Below are positions 47,268 through 57,178 of a DNA stretch of 64,000 nucleotides, one piece after another. Made by a program: the position numbers and the translations under genes. Position 1 is the stretch's first letter; every line of letters starts with the position of its first letter. The notes beneath the pieces were generated by a model. It did no database searches. It was given only the letters and a program-made list of their open reading frames with translations, and had not been told where the DNA came from. The stretch lies in assembly GCA_965200765.1 (NCBI GenBank), contig OZ241380.1, forward strand, positions 868,001 through 932,000. Reading direction: 5' to 3'. The DNA comes from G965200765 sp965200765. Its GTDB lineage: Bacteria > Pseudomonadota > Gammaproteobacteria > Arenicellales > JAJDZL01.

Positions 47268-48488
47268 ATGGATATGGCTGATTTCCTGTTTTTTATCGAG
47301 GTTCTGGTTGGCGGGTTGCTGGCCGGAATTATGTACTCTTTGGTAGCGCTGGGGCTGGTGCTGATATTCAAAGCTTCGTCGATATTCAATTTTGCACAAG
47401 GTGCTCTGGTGCTGTTCGGAGCATTGACATTTGTTTTGTTGACTGAAGTAAGCGGAGATTTCTGGAGCTGGACCGGCTGGCTCGCGATTATTCTGGCCGG
47501 TGCCGCAGGAATTCTCTACGTTTCAACGCGAGGAGAAAAGGGTACTGCGATTCGCGAGTTTTCGACCAAGTATTTCGGCAAGGTCCCATTATTTGTTGCG
47601 GCTGTCATTCTGGTGGTGCTCGGGATGTTTTTCGATGGTGGACAAAATATGTGGCGCGCGGTGTTCGTGACACTGTTGATGTTCCTGATGTTGACAACTG
47701 CAACGCGTACGCCGCAGTGGGCCGCCGGCGTACTGCTTGGACTAGCAGTTGTATGTCTGGTTACCGCCGATGGTTTGATTGTGTGGCGTTCGCTCGCAGT
47801 TTCACTAATGCTTGTGATCGGATTGTCAATCGCGATTGAAAGAATTGTACTGCGTCCGATGATCAACCAGGAGCCAATCATTTTGTTCATGGCGACGATC
47901 GGTCTCAACTATGTTATTGAAGGAATTGCACAGGGAGTCTGGGATGCGGATGTGCATGCGCTGGATATTGGCATTCCGGATGTACCGCTGGAACTTGGTG
48001 GTCTGTATCTCAGTCAATTCGATATGTTTGCTGCCTTGATTGCGGCGGCACTGGTAACTGCACTTGCAATTTTCTTTCAAAAGACGCGTGTGGGCCGAGC
48101 ATTGCGTGCGGTTGCGGACGACCATCAGGCAGCATTGAGTGTCGGTATTCCGTTAAAGAATATCTGGGCAGTGGTATGGTCGGCAGCTGGCATTGTGGCA
48201 CTGGTCGCGGGTTTGATGTGGGGTTCGAAGCTGGGGGTTCAGTTCAGCATTGCGCTCTTGGCATTCAAAGCTTTGCCAGTGGTCATCATCGGCGGATTCA
48301 CTTCGATTCCGGGAGCAATAATCGGCGGCTTGATTGTTGGCGCAACTGAAAAGCTTTTCGAGGTATTTGTCGGAATTCCCTATTTTGGGGGCGGCACCGA
48401 GAACTGGACTCCGTATATGCTGGGCATGTTCTTCTTGATGTTTCGTCCGCATGGCCTGTTTGGCGAAAAGGTTATTGAACGCGTATAA
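47268..48488 (+). CDS. Liv-type ABC transporter permease (LivH), enlarged
   Basis: This 406-residue permease is about 100 residues longer than ordinary LivH proteins. The N-terminal segment GGLLAGIMYSLVALGLVLIF and the C-terminal IERIVLRPM to PGAIIGGLIVG are typical. Between them, residues about 65-185 form an extra hydrophobic block (SWTGWLAIILAGAAGILYV, VPLFVAAVILVVLGMFF, FVTLLMFLMLTTATR). The extra helices are in frame and coding-like, not a fusion to a recognisable domain. It works with the LivM partner downstream. Confidence 0.88.
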   Translation: MDMADFLFFIEVLVGGLLAGIMYSLVALGLVLIFKASSIFNFAQGALVLFGALTFVLLTEVSGDFWSWTGWLAIILAGAAGILYVSTRGEKGTAIREFSTKYFGKVPLFVAAVILVVLGMFFDGGQNMWRAVFVTLLMFLMLTTATRTPQWAAGVLLGLAVVCLVTADGLIVWRSLAVSLMLVIGLSIAIERIVLRPMINQEPIILFMATIGLNYVIEGIAQGVWDADVHALDIGIPDVPLELGGLYLSQFDMFAALIAAALVTALAIFFQKTRVGRALRAVADDHQAALSVGIPLKNIWAVVWSAAGIVALVAGLMWGSKLGVQFSIALLAFKALPVVIIGGFTSIPGAIIGGLIVGATEKLFEVFVGIPYFGGGTENWTPYMLGMFFLMFRPHGLFGEKVIERV

Positions 48489-48500
48489 GGCTTAAGTGCT

Positions 48501-49628
48501 ATGTTTTATCGTGAAGTAGGACAATACAAGACTTCGTATCAATCGGATCAGGCGATCTTTCCAATTGCCAATGACCGCATTGGCATGACTTTGATTCTGA
48601 TTCTTGCGTTTACAATACCGCCGTTGACGGGTAGCCAGTATCTGATGGGTCCGATTATGACGCAGTTTCTGGTATTTGGCTTGGCAGCATTGGGTTTGAA
48701 TCTGCTTACCGGATACTGCGGTCAGGTATCTTTGGGAACCGGTGGATTTATGGCTGTAGGCGCATTCGGTTGCTACAATCTGGTATTGCGGTTGCCCGAA
48801 ATTCCCCTGGTTGTAGATTTTATTCTGGCGGGCTTGATGGCGGCAGTAGTCGGCGTGCTGTTTGGCATTCCATCGCTGAGAATCAAAGGCTTTTATCTGG
48901 CTGTCGCGACGCTCGCATCGCAATTTTTTCTGCTTTGGATTTTCGACCATGTTGGTTGGTTCACAAACTATGATCCGGCCGGGGTGGCATCTGCGCCAAC
49001 AACCACATTGTTTGGCAAGCTGGCTGAAGAGGGTGGAATTTTTGATTTTCTGGCGCCGATCAATGTCATCGTATCGGGCCCGAATGCAAGTTCGGAAGTG
49101 AAGTATTTGATTACCTTGGCTGTAGTGGTGGTTCTCGCCCTGCTGGCCAAGAATATTGTACGTGGCATGACTGGTCGCGCCTGGATGGCCATCAGGGACT
49201 TTGATATTGCGGCAGAAATTATTGGAATTCGTCCGTTGCTGACCAAGTTGGCAGCATTCGCAATCAGTTCATTCTATTGCGGTGTTGCAGGTGCATTGTA
49301 TGTTTTCACTTATGTCGGCAATGCCGATACCGAAGCGTTCGACCTGATACGGTCATTTACGATTCTGTTTATGGTTATCATCGGCGGATTGGGTTCGGTA
49401 ATGGGGTCCTTTCTCGGTGCTGCGTTTATCGTGCTGTTGCCGCCGACATTGAATATTCTCGCTTCCCACTTCGGTGAAGGAACCTTGTCCGGCGCAGCCT
49501 TGGCGAATCTGGAACTGATTATCTTTGGCGGGGCGATAATTTTCTTCCTGGTGGTCGAACCACTGGGATTTGCTCGACTCTGGCAGATTATCAAGGAGAA
49601 GTTGCGACAATGGCCATTTCCTTACTAA
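48501..49628 (+). CDS. Liv-type ABC transporter permease (LivM)
   Basis: This 375-residue membrane protein has LGLNLLTGYCGQVSLGTGGF, the hallmark of LivM, then IPSLRIKGFYLAVATLA, MTGRAWMAIRDFDIAAEIIG (EAA-like loop contacting the ATPases) and IIGGLGSVMGSFLGA. It is encoded 12 bp after the LivH gene. Confidence 0.92.
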   Translation: MFYREVGQYKTSYQSDQAIFPIANDRIGMTLILILAFTIPPLTGSQYLMGPIMTQFLVFGLAALGLNLLTGYCGQVSLGTGGFMAVGAFGCYNLVLRLPEIPLVVDFILAGLMAAVVGVLFGIPSLRIKGFYLAVATLASQFFLLWIFDHVGWFTNYDPAGVASAPTTTLFGKLAEEGGIFDFLAPINVIVSGPNASSEVKYLITLAVVVVLALLAKNIVRGMTGRAWMAIRDFDIAAEIIGIRPLLTKLAAFAISSFYCGVAGALYVFTYVGNADTEAFDLIRSFTILFMVIIGGLGSVMGSFLGAAFIVLLPPTLNILASHFGEGTLSGAALANLELIIFGGAIIFFLVVEPLGFARLWQIIKEKLRQWPFPY

Positions 49629-49741
49629 TGTCTGCCGGTCGCGTAAAGACTTTGCAATATATGTGCAATATCGCGAGGTTGTTGTTTTAATTGTCAAGTA
49701 TTACGTAATTGTAAAAAACCAAAATTTGGAGGGTTTCTACG

Positions 49742-51085
49742 ATGAAAAAGTTCAAGACCATGGTGTTGACGCTGGTCGCGTCAATAATGGCAATATTACC
49801 GTTTTCGGTATCTCAGGCGCAGGACATGGAGCAGTTCATTCCTGCTCTGGTGTATCGAACCGGTCCTTATGCTGCTGGTGGCTCCGGTTTCTGGGGTGGC
49901 CTGGAAGACTACATGGCGCTTCTCAATTTGCGCGATGGCGGTTTGAACGGTGTAAAACTGGTCTGGGAGGAATGCGAAACCGCATACAACTCCGATCGTG
50001 GCGTTGAATGCTACGAGCGTTTGAAAAATCAGGGTGCCAAGGGTGCCAGCGTAGTGCATCCGCTCAGCACCGGTATTACATATCGGTTGATTGAACGTGC
50101 CTCGGCAGACAAGATTCCAATTATTTCAATGGGATACGGGCGAACCGACGCATCCAACGGAAAAGTTTTTCCGTGGGTGTTTCCGTTGATCACCAACTAC
50201 TGGAGTCAAAATACTGCGAAGATCAAGTACATCGGTATGCAGGAAGGCGGAATGGACAAGCTCAAAGGCTTGAAGATTGCCAATCTGTATCACGATAGCA
50301 GTTACGGACGGGAAACCAAGCCGGTACTAGAAGTTCAGGCGGAAAAGTACGGGTTTGAAATTCGTCACTATCCGGTCGCTCATCCGGGTCTTGACCAGAA
50401 AGCTGCGTGGCTTGAAATTTCACGTCGCTACAAGCCTGATTGGGTAATTTTGCGCGGTTGGGGAGTCATGAACCCAACGGCGCTGAAAGAAGCTGCTCGA
50501 GTTGGATATTCATCTGAAAAAATCATCGGTGTATGGTGGAGCGGTGCGGAAGAAGACGTGATACCCGCGGGCAAGGCTGCGGTTGGTTATGTCGCGGCCG
50601 GTTTTCATCCGTCCGGATCGGACTTTCCTGTAATTCAAGAGATTCTGGATATTGTTCACGGTGCAGGCCAAGGCAATATTTCTCCGCAACGCATTGGCAC
50701 AATCTACTACAACCGCGGTTTGGTAGCTGGCATCGTGACGATGGAGGCGATTCGAACGGCGCAGGCGAAATTCGGTAATGAGGTCATGTCTGGTGAGCAG
50801 ATTCGCTGGGGTCTCGAAAATCTGAACATCACGCCCGAACGTATCAAGGAGATGGGTGCGGAAGGTTTAATGGCTCCGTTGCAAATCTCTTGTGCTGACC
50901 ACGAAGGCGGCGGACCGGTAAAGTTCAGTCGTTGGGACGGCAAGCAATGGGTTGAAGTTACAGATTGGATTGAGACAGACAAGTCCATTGTGGGTCCGAT
51001 GATTGAAGAATCATCCATGGCATATGCCACGGAAAAAGGCATTACGCCTCGTTCCGGCATGGATATGGATTCTGACTGCAGTTAA
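49742..51085 (+). CDS. Liv-type ABC transporter substrate-binding protein
   Basis: This 447-residue periplasmic receptor of the type I fold follows GGAGGGTTTCTACG. The signal peptide is MKKFKTMVLTLVASIMAI with cleavage after SQA. The mature part has TGPYAAGGSGFWGGLEDYMA and the conserved GVKLVWEECETAYNSDRGVE binding-site region of Liv receptors. The ligand is unknown; linkage to acyl-CoA synthetase suggests an organic acid rather than an amino acid. Confidence 0.9.
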   Translation: MKKFKTMVLTLVASIMAILPFSVSQAQDMEQFIPALVYRTGPYAAGGSGFWGGLEDYMALLNLRDGGLNGVKLVWEECETAYNSDRGVECYERLKNQGAKGASVVHPLSTGITYRLIERASADKIPIISMGYGRTDASNGKVFPWVFPLITNYWSQNTAKIKYIGMQEGGMDKLKGLKIANLYHDSSYGRETKPVLEVQAEKYGFEIRHYPVAHPGLDQKAAWLEISRRYKPDWVILRGWGVMNPTALKEAARVGYSSEKIIGVWWSGAEEDVIPAGKAAVGYVAAGFHPSGSDFPVIQEILDIVHGAGQGNISPQRIGTIYYNRGLVAGIVTMEAIRTAQAKFGNEVMSGEQIRWGLENLNITPERIKEMGAEGLMAPLQISCADHEGGGPVKFSRWDGKQWVEVTDWIETDKSIVGPMIEESSMAYATEKGITPRSGMDMDSDCS

Positions 51086-51117
51086 TTGAAACTTTGTAGT
51101 ACAAAACATAATTCCTG

Positions 51118-51960
51118 ATGAACGAGAAAGCAGGCATTATCGGCACGGATTCGCCGAATGGCGGGCTCATCAGCGTAAAGAACATCGAGGTGATTTACGA
51201 TCGGGTGATTCTTGTTCTGAAGGGTGTATCTCTTGAGGTTCCCGAGAAAGGCATTGTTGCCCTTCTCGGGGCCAATGGCGCAGGAAAAACCACTACATTG
51301 AAAGCCATTTCAAACTTGCTTCGCGCCGAACGCGGGGAGGTTACCAAAGGATCAATCGTATTCAAGGGGGAACGCGTGGATGCGCTGACCCCTTCGGATT
51401 TGGTTACACGCGGTGTAACGCAGGTCATGGAAGGTCGCCATTGCTTCGGGCATTTGACAGTTGAGGAAAACCTGTTGACTGGTGCTTACACGCGCAGGGA
51501 TGGTCGAAGTGCAATTCAGAGCGATCTCGAGAAAGTTTACGAATATTTTCCGAGACTAAAAGTCAGACGAACTGGATTGGCTGGTTATATTTCAGGTGGC
51601 GAGCAACAGATGACGGCGGTTGGTCGCGCATTGATGGCAAAACCTTCAGCGATATTGCTGGATGAACCGTCGATGGGCTTGGCACCAACGCTGGTAGAAG
51701 AAATATTTGAAATTATCAAGCGCTTGAATTTGCAGGAGCAAGTCACGATATTGCTTGCGGAGCAGAACACCAACATGGCGTTGCGCTATTCGCAGTATGG
51801 CTATATTCTTGAAAACGGTCGCGTCGTGATGGATGGAGTAGCCAAAGATTTGCTTCAGAACGAAGATGTAAAAGAGTTTTATCTTGGTGTCAGCGGCGAG
51901 AAACGCAAGAGTTTTCGGGACGTGAAGCACTATCGTCGCCGCAAGCGCTGGCTAGCGTAG
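51118..51960 (+). CDS. Liv-type ABC transporter ATP-binding protein (LivF)
   Basis: This 280-residue ATPase has Walker A LLGANGAGKTTTLKAI, VMEGRHCFGHLTVEENLL in the Q-loop region, ISGGEQQMTAVGRALM signature and AILLDEPSMGLAP Walker B. It completes the five-gene transporter. The basic C-terminal tail (KHYRRRKRWLA) is slightly longer than usual. Confidence 0.92.
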   Translation: MNEKAGIIGTDSPNGGLISVKNIEVIYDRVILVLKGVSLEVPEKGIVALLGANGAGKTTTLKAISNLLRAERGEVTKGSIVFKGERVDALTPSDLVTRGVTQVMEGRHCFGHLTVEENLLTGAYTRRDGRSAIQSDLEKVYEYFPRLKVRRTGLAGYISGGEQQMTAVGRALMAKPSAILLDEPSMGLAPTLVEEIFEIIKRLNLQEQVTILLAEQNTNMALRYSQYGYILENGRVVMDGVAKDLLQNEDVKEFYLGVSGEKRKSFRDVKHYRRRKRWLA

Positions 51961-52051
51961 GCTACTTGTAATTTAGGCTATTGGTATTTTTGCCATTGCC
52001 ATCAATTCAATTTCAATTTTCGTTCAGTATTGAACATATTTTTTGAAATTC

Positions 52052-54031
52052 ATGGAACAACAATCGCTAAACTGGATCACGAGCTACATCTGGAACATCG
52101 CCGATGATGTATTACGAGATGTGTATGTTCGCGGAAAGTATCGTGATGTAATTCTCCCTATGACAGTTTTGCGCAGGCTTGACACTGTGTTGGAACCCAC
52201 TAAGAAAGCTGTACTAGAGTTGCATAAGTTGCTTGATGAAAAAAAGGTTGATAATCAGGATTTAGCACTGCGTAGTGAAGCAAAAAACGAATTCTACAAT
52301 ATTTCAGCCTTTACAATGCGCGATCTTAGGTCGCGTGCCAATCGGAAACAGCTCAAGCAGGATTTTGAAGCTTATCTTGACGGCTTTTCGCAAAATGTTC
52401 AAGATATTCTTGAAAATTTTGAGTTTCGAAATCAGATTCCACGATTGACTGATGCGGATGTCTTGGGGTCGTTGATTGAAAAGTTGACTTCACCTGACAT
52501 CAATTTAAGTCCCCAGCCTGTATTGAATGATGATGGAACTGTCAGAATTTCCGGGCTTGACAATCATGGGATGGGAACAATATTTGAAGAACTGATACGT
52601 CGTTTCAATGAAGAAAATAATGAAGAAGCTGGCGAACACTGGACACCGAGAGATGCTGTAAAACTTATGGCAAATCTCGTATTTCTTCCTGTTGCAGAAC
52701 AAGTTGTATCTGGTACATACCTTATCTATGACGGTGCTTGTGGTACCGGTGGCATGTTGACTGTTGCGGACGACACCTTGAAAGAAATCGCGGAGAATCA
52801 CGGTATAGAAATTTCCACGCATTTATATGGGCAAGAAGTCAACGCCGAAACATACGCTATCTGTAAAGCTGACCTTCTATTAAAAGGTGAAGGGGATGCT
52901 GCTGACAACATAATTGGAGGTCCAAAGCATTCAACTCTTTCAAATGATGCATTTCCTGATACTAAATTTGATTTCATGCTTTCAAATCCCCCGTACGGCA
53001 AGAGTTGGAAAACTGATTTAGAGCGTCTGGGTGGTAAGAATAATATGTGTGATTCTCGATTTTTAATTGAACATGAAGGAGATTCGGAGTATTCGCTGGC
53101 AACTCGGGTTAACGACGGTCAACTTTTGTTTCTCGTTAACAAGATTCACAAAATGAAGCAGGAAACGAGTTTGGGTAGTCGAATCGCCGAAGTGCACAAC
53201 GGATCTTCACTTTTTTCAGGAGATGCAGGTCAAGGAGAAAGTAATATTCGGCGGTGGATCATAGAAAATGACTGGCTTGAAGCTATCGTTGCACTGCCCT
53301 TGAACATGTTCTACAACACAGGTATTGCTACGTACATTTGGGTTTTGAGTAATCGCAAAGCAGAAAACAGAATAGGAAAAGTACAGCTTATAGATGCTAC
53401 AGAGTGGTTTAGACCGATGAAGAAAAATCTTGGTAAAAAGAACTGTGAATTAGGTGAAGATGACATTGAACGTATTTGTGATACTTTTCTTGCGTTTGAA
53501 GAAACGGAACAATCAAGAATATTTAAGAACAATGAATTTGGTTATTGGAAAGTGAATATTAAAAGGCCATTGAAATTTAGGGAGGTGGATTCAGACCGTG
53601 TTTATAGTGCCAGTGAAATCAAGAAAATTCGAGAAGTTGGGACAAAATCTGAGAATGCCCCGGCCATTGTCAAAAAAGTTCACAAGAAAAGCGTTAGCCC
53701 GAACCCTTTACAGGGGCTATTTCCTGCAACCGTAAACGGAAATTCCGTTGTTGTTGAATACGAACCTGATGGTGACCTCCAAGATACTGAACAAATACCA
53801 CTGGGTGAAGAAGGTGGTATTGATGCATTTATTCAACGCGAAGTTTTGCCATATGACAATGATGCTTGGTATGACGCGAAGAGTATAAAAATTGGGTACG
53901 AGATAAGCTTCAATAAGTATTTTTACAAATCAACTCCTATGAGATCACAGGAGGAAATACAAGCCGATATATTAGAATTAACCAAAGAATCAAATATTTT
54001 GATAAAAGAAATATTTGATTTGAATGGATAG
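52052..54031 (+). CDS. hsdM: Type I restriction-modification system DNA methyltransferase HsdM
   Basis: This 659-residue N6-adenine methyltransferase subunit has a helical N-terminal domain (WNIADDVLRDVYVRGKYRDV), SAM motif YDGACGTGGMLTVADD near 225-240, the catalytic SNPPYGKSW near 310 and a C-terminal tail with EISFNKYFY. In complex with HsdS it methylates the bipartite target. I chose the ATG at 52052 (MEQQSLNW); a TTG at 52043 would add three residues. It is longer than many HsdM proteins because of the extended C-terminal part. The region is A+T-rich compared with upstream genes. Confidence 0.93.
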   Translation: MEQQSLNWITSYIWNIADDVLRDVYVRGKYRDVILPMTVLRRLDTVLEPTKKAVLELHKLLDEKKVDNQDLALRSEAKNEFYNISAFTMRDLRSRANRKQLKQDFEAYLDGFSQNVQDILENFEFRNQIPRLTDADVLGSLIEKLTSPDINLSPQPVLNDDGTVRISGLDNHGMGTIFEELIRRFNEENNEEAGEHWTPRDAVKLMANLVFLPVAEQVVSGTYLIYDGACGTGGMLTVADDTLKEIAENHGIEISTHLYGQEVNAETYAICKADLLLKGEGDAADNIIGGPKHSTLSNDAFPDTKFDFMLSNPPYGKSWKTDLERLGGKNNMCDSRFLIEHEGDSEYSLATRVNDGQLLFLVNKIHKMKQETSLGSRIAEVHNGSSLFSGDAGQGESNIRRWIIENDWLEAIVALPLNMFYNTGIATYIWVLSNRKAENRIGKVQLIDATEWFRPMKKNLGKKNCELGEDDIERICDTFLAFEETEQSRIFKNNEFGYWKVNIKRPLKFREVDSDRVYSASEIKKIREVGTKSENAPAIVKKVHKKSVSPNPLQGLFPATVNGNSVVVEYEPDGDLQDTEQIPLGEEGGIDAFIQREVLPYDNDAWYDAKSIKIGYEISFNKYFYKSTPMRSQEEIQADILELTKESNILIKEIFDLNG

Positions 54032-54244
54032 TATTATTGTATATAATCAGAAATTGGATATTTGAGTTATAATGTCTTGGCCTACTAATTAACTGGATAC
54101 GGATTAATCATAAAACTATTGAATAAATTTGGCAAAGATTAGTGAAATCGCCGTAAAAAATATAAATTAAATGAATAGAAAATACTTTTGAAATATTTTT
54201 AATATTTATGTAGTCTTAGATTAGAATTGGTTCAATTATCGTAA

Positions 54245-55609
54245 GTGAGTTTGATGAGAAGTAAACTTAAACAGTATTCATTAACTAGAAATACTAATGT
54301 CGTTTGGCTAGGTCAAATACCGGTGCACTGGAAAGTTCGCAGACTGAAAAATGTTGCTCACATAATAATGGGACAATCCCCTCAGTCGGAAAAGTGTAAT
54401 TTTAATCTAGTTGGCTTGCCTTTTCTTCAGGGATGTGCAGAATTCGGAGTTGAAAACCCAAAACCTATACAATTTTGCCAATCTCCACCAGTTACATGTC
54501 CTTCGGGTGCTATCCTTTTGTCTGTTCGTGCTCCAGTAGGTCGTTTAAATACTGCTGATCAAGTCTATGGAGTTGGTCGTGGTCTATGTGCAATTGTCCC
54601 AAATTCAAGAAAGTTGTCATCAAAATTTACCAGATATTTATTTGAAGTGACTCGAGAGGGACTTCAATATGTATCCACTGGCTCAACATATGATGCAGTA
54701 ACCGTGGGAAATGTAGAAAATCAGTTACTAATCCTACCACCATTTTCAGAACAAACTGTAATTGTTTACTTTTTGGATTATATGGATAAGCGAATACAAA
54801 AATATGTGCAAAGGAGAAAGAAATTAATTGAATTATTTAAAGAACAAAAAAAATTCATTATTCATAGTGCAGTCACACGAGGTTTAAACCCAACTGTGCA
54901 ACTAAAAGAATCTGAAATTCAATGGTTAGGCGAAATACCAGCACATTGGGCAACTAGTTTTCTTAGAAATCATTATAATATACAATCTGGAAAAACGTTG
55001 CAATCAAAAAAAATCAATAAGCAAGATCAGATAGTAAATTATATTACAGTGCGACATGTTCAATGGCATTCTATTCAAAAGACAAATTTACCAAAGATGT
55101 GGGCAACCTCTGATGAAATTCAAAAATTATTAATCCAACCAGGGGATTTATTAGTATGTGAAGGGGGAGAAGGGGGGCGTTGCAATGTTGTCGATTTTAA
55201 ACTTAAACAAGAAACAATTATACAAAATCATATACACAGAATACGTCCTTCAAAACACTGTACCAATAGTTTTCTTCAATACATTATGACAACAATGTCC
55301 AATTTTGGATGGTTTGATGCGATTAATAATGGAGCTACAATCCCTAACTTGTCCAAGGAAAAAATTGCAACACTCAAGATTCCAATTCCACCTCTCCATG
55401 AACAGACTGCTATTGTAAAATTTCTGAGTGAAACTACCAAAAGAATAGAATCGAACATTAAACTTTGTAGCCGTCAGATAGATTTGATGCAGGAGTATCG
55501 AGCCAGATTAATATCTAATGTAGTCACTGGTAAACTGGACGTACGAGAAGTAGCATTGAAATTGTTGCTGGACAATGATGATTCACATACACTCAATCAA
55601 GAACAATAG
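54245..55609 (+). CDS. hsdS: Type I restriction-modification specificity subunit HsdS
   Basis: This 454-residue protein has two target-recognition domains (about 15-165 and 220-390), each opening with the conserved WLG(Q/E)IPxHW and closing with a helical spacer (PPFSEQTVIVYFLDYMDKRI; PPLHEQTAIVKFLSETTKRI). The two halves specify the two parts of the DNA target. The start is GTG 54245 or ATG 54254. This is one of the most A+T-rich genes in the window, as is common for specificity genes acquired by transfer. A 213-bp A+T-rich gap separates it from hsdM. Confidence 0.93.
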   Translation: MSLMRSKLKQYSLTRNTNVVWLGQIPVHWKVRRLKNVAHIIMGQSPQSEKCNFNLVGLPFLQGCAEFGVENPKPIQFCQSPPVTCPSGAILLSVRAPVGRLNTADQVYGVGRGLCAIVPNSRKLSSKFTRYLFEVTREGLQYVSTGSTYDAVTVGNVENQLLILPPFSEQTVIVYFLDYMDKRIQKYVQRRKKLIELFKEQKKFIIHSAVTRGLNPTVQLKESEIQWLGEIPAHWATSFLRNHYNIQSGKTLQSKKINKQDQIVNYITVRHVQWHSIQKTNLPKMWATSDEIQKLLIQPGDLLVCEGGEGGRCNVVDFKLKQETIIQNHIHRIRPSKHCTNSFLQYIMTTMSNFGWFDAINNGATIPNLSKEKIATLKIPIPPLHEQTAIVKFLSETTKRIESNIKLCSRQIDLMQEYRARLISNVVTGKLDVREVALKLLLDNDDSHTLNQEQ

Positions 55610-55666
55610 TTCATTGTTGAAGTTTATTCTAATGATGAACAGGACTGACTTGCTTCGGTAATAACT

Positions 55667-57133
55667 ATGACACCGCCTTACCCCACTGATTACTTGATCG
55701 ATCTTGTACGGGAATTGTGCAAACAATCTTGCGAAACCGAGTGGATTGAGTTCAAAGTCAATAATGCCAATCCACAAAGAATTGGCGAGTGCATATCAGC
55801 ACTCGCAAATTCAGCCGCTCTATACCAAAAGGTTCACGCTTACATGATTTGGGGAGTAAAGAATAGAACGCACGAAATCGTAGGAACAAATTTCAATCCT
55901 TCTACTGCGAAGAATGGGAATGAACCATTGGAGAATTGGCTACTGCGACTTCTAGAGCCTCGCATTGATTTCAGATATTTCGAAGTTATGGTGGATGACA
56001 AACCTGTAGTGATGCTTGAAGTTAATTCTGCATGGCACAAACCAGTAGCATTCAGCGGAATTGAATATATACGCATTGGTGCATCTAAGAAGCCCCTCAT
56101 GGAATACCCCGAGAAAGAACGATCTCTTTGGAAAACGTTTGATGTCGTTCGATTCGCAAAAGAAATTGCAGCTGAACGGATAAACGAGGAATCAATCTTT
56201 CACACAATTGACTACACTGCCTATTTCAATTTGCTGAAGATTCCGATCCCCAACACCCGAGAAGCAATTCTTGGCATCTTGAAACAGGAAGAACTGATTG
56301 TACCCAATGATGCTGGTAGCTGGGATGTTACCAATCTGGGTGCCATACTGTTCGCCAGAGATTTAAATGATTTTCCTCAATTAAAGCACAAGGCATTCAA
56401 AATTACTCAGTATTTCGGAAATAGTAAAACTGTTGAATCAAGGACGAAAGAGATATGCAAGGGATATGCAGTAGGCTTTGACCTCATTATAGATTCGATT
56501 GACAGCTATCTTGTTGATAGTGAAGTTGCGAAGCGTATCTACCGTAAAAAGGTAAGGGTGTATCCCGCTATTGCACTTCATGAACTAGTAGCAAACGCTA
56601 TCATACACCAAGACTTTTTGATTAGAGGAACCGGGCCGGAAGTTGAAATATTTGATGACAGAATAGTAATTACAAATCCGGGTGCACCAGTTGTAGAAGT
56701 GCAGCGAATCTTGGACTACCCGCCTGTTTCTAGGAATGAAGCACTTGTTTCTCTAGTGCGTCGCTTCGACTTGTGTAAAGAGCGCGGAATCGGTATTGAC
56801 AAAGTTGTTGAGCAAATTGAATACAACCACCTTCCGTCACCAAAATTCGAAATATTTCCGAATCACACTCGAGTTGTTCTTTTCGGGCCTAAATCTGTTG
56901 ACGAAATGTCTGATGCTGAACACCTTCAATCCTGCTATTTACATGCGAGCTTGAAGTATGTTCAAAATAGTGCATTGACCGTTTCATCTCTACAAGAGCG
57001 ATTTGGAATGGAGGAGGATAATAAAGCAACTCTTTTGAGCTACGTTTCTAAAGCAGTGGAAGCAAACTTGATCAAGCCGGTGGACACAGAAGCACCGCAA
57101 GAGTTCATGAAGTATGTTCCGTATTGGGCCTGA
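55667..57133 (+). CDS. AlbA_2/Schlafen-type ATP-binding putative regulator within the restriction locus
   Basis: This 488-residue protein has an N-terminal AlbA_2 (Schlafen-like) domain (CETEWIEFKVNN near 25, GECISALANSAAL, YMIWGVKNRTHEIVG). A GHKL-type ATP-binding domain follows near 300-345 (LHELVANAIIHQDF and IFDDRIVITNPG), then a C-terminal helical region. Proteins with this architecture are often encoded beside type I restriction genes and are annotated as transcriptional regulators or DNA-binding proteins; a role in defence is suspected but unproven. It sits between hsdS and hsdR with 45-57-bp gaps, so it is probably expressed with them. Confidence 0.82.
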   Translation: MTPPYPTDYLIDLVRELCKQSCETEWIEFKVNNANPQRIGECISALANSAALYQKVHAYMIWGVKNRTHEIVGTNFNPSTAKNGNEPLENWLLRLLEPRIDFRYFEVMVDDKPVVMLEVNSAWHKPVAFSGIEYIRIGASKKPLMEYPEKERSLWKTFDVVRFAKEIAAERINEESIFHTIDYTAYFNLLKIPIPNTREAILGILKQEELIVPNDAGSWDVTNLGAILFARDLNDFPQLKHKAFKITQYFGNSKTVESRTKEICKGYAVGFDLIIDSIDSYLVDSEVAKRIYRKKVRVYPAIALHELVANAIIHQDFLIRGTGPEVEIFDDRIVITNPGAPVVEVQRILDYPPVSRNEALVSLVRRFDLCKERGIGIDKVVEQIEYNHLPSPKFEIFPNHTRVVLFGPKSVDEMSDAEHLQSCYLHASLKYVQNSALTVSSLQERFGMEEDNKATLLSYVSKAVEANLIKPVDTEAPQEFMKYVPYWA

Positions 57134-57178
57134 TATTTAGCTACTTTTTTGTTAATGAGCAGTGAACAAATGTAAGCC

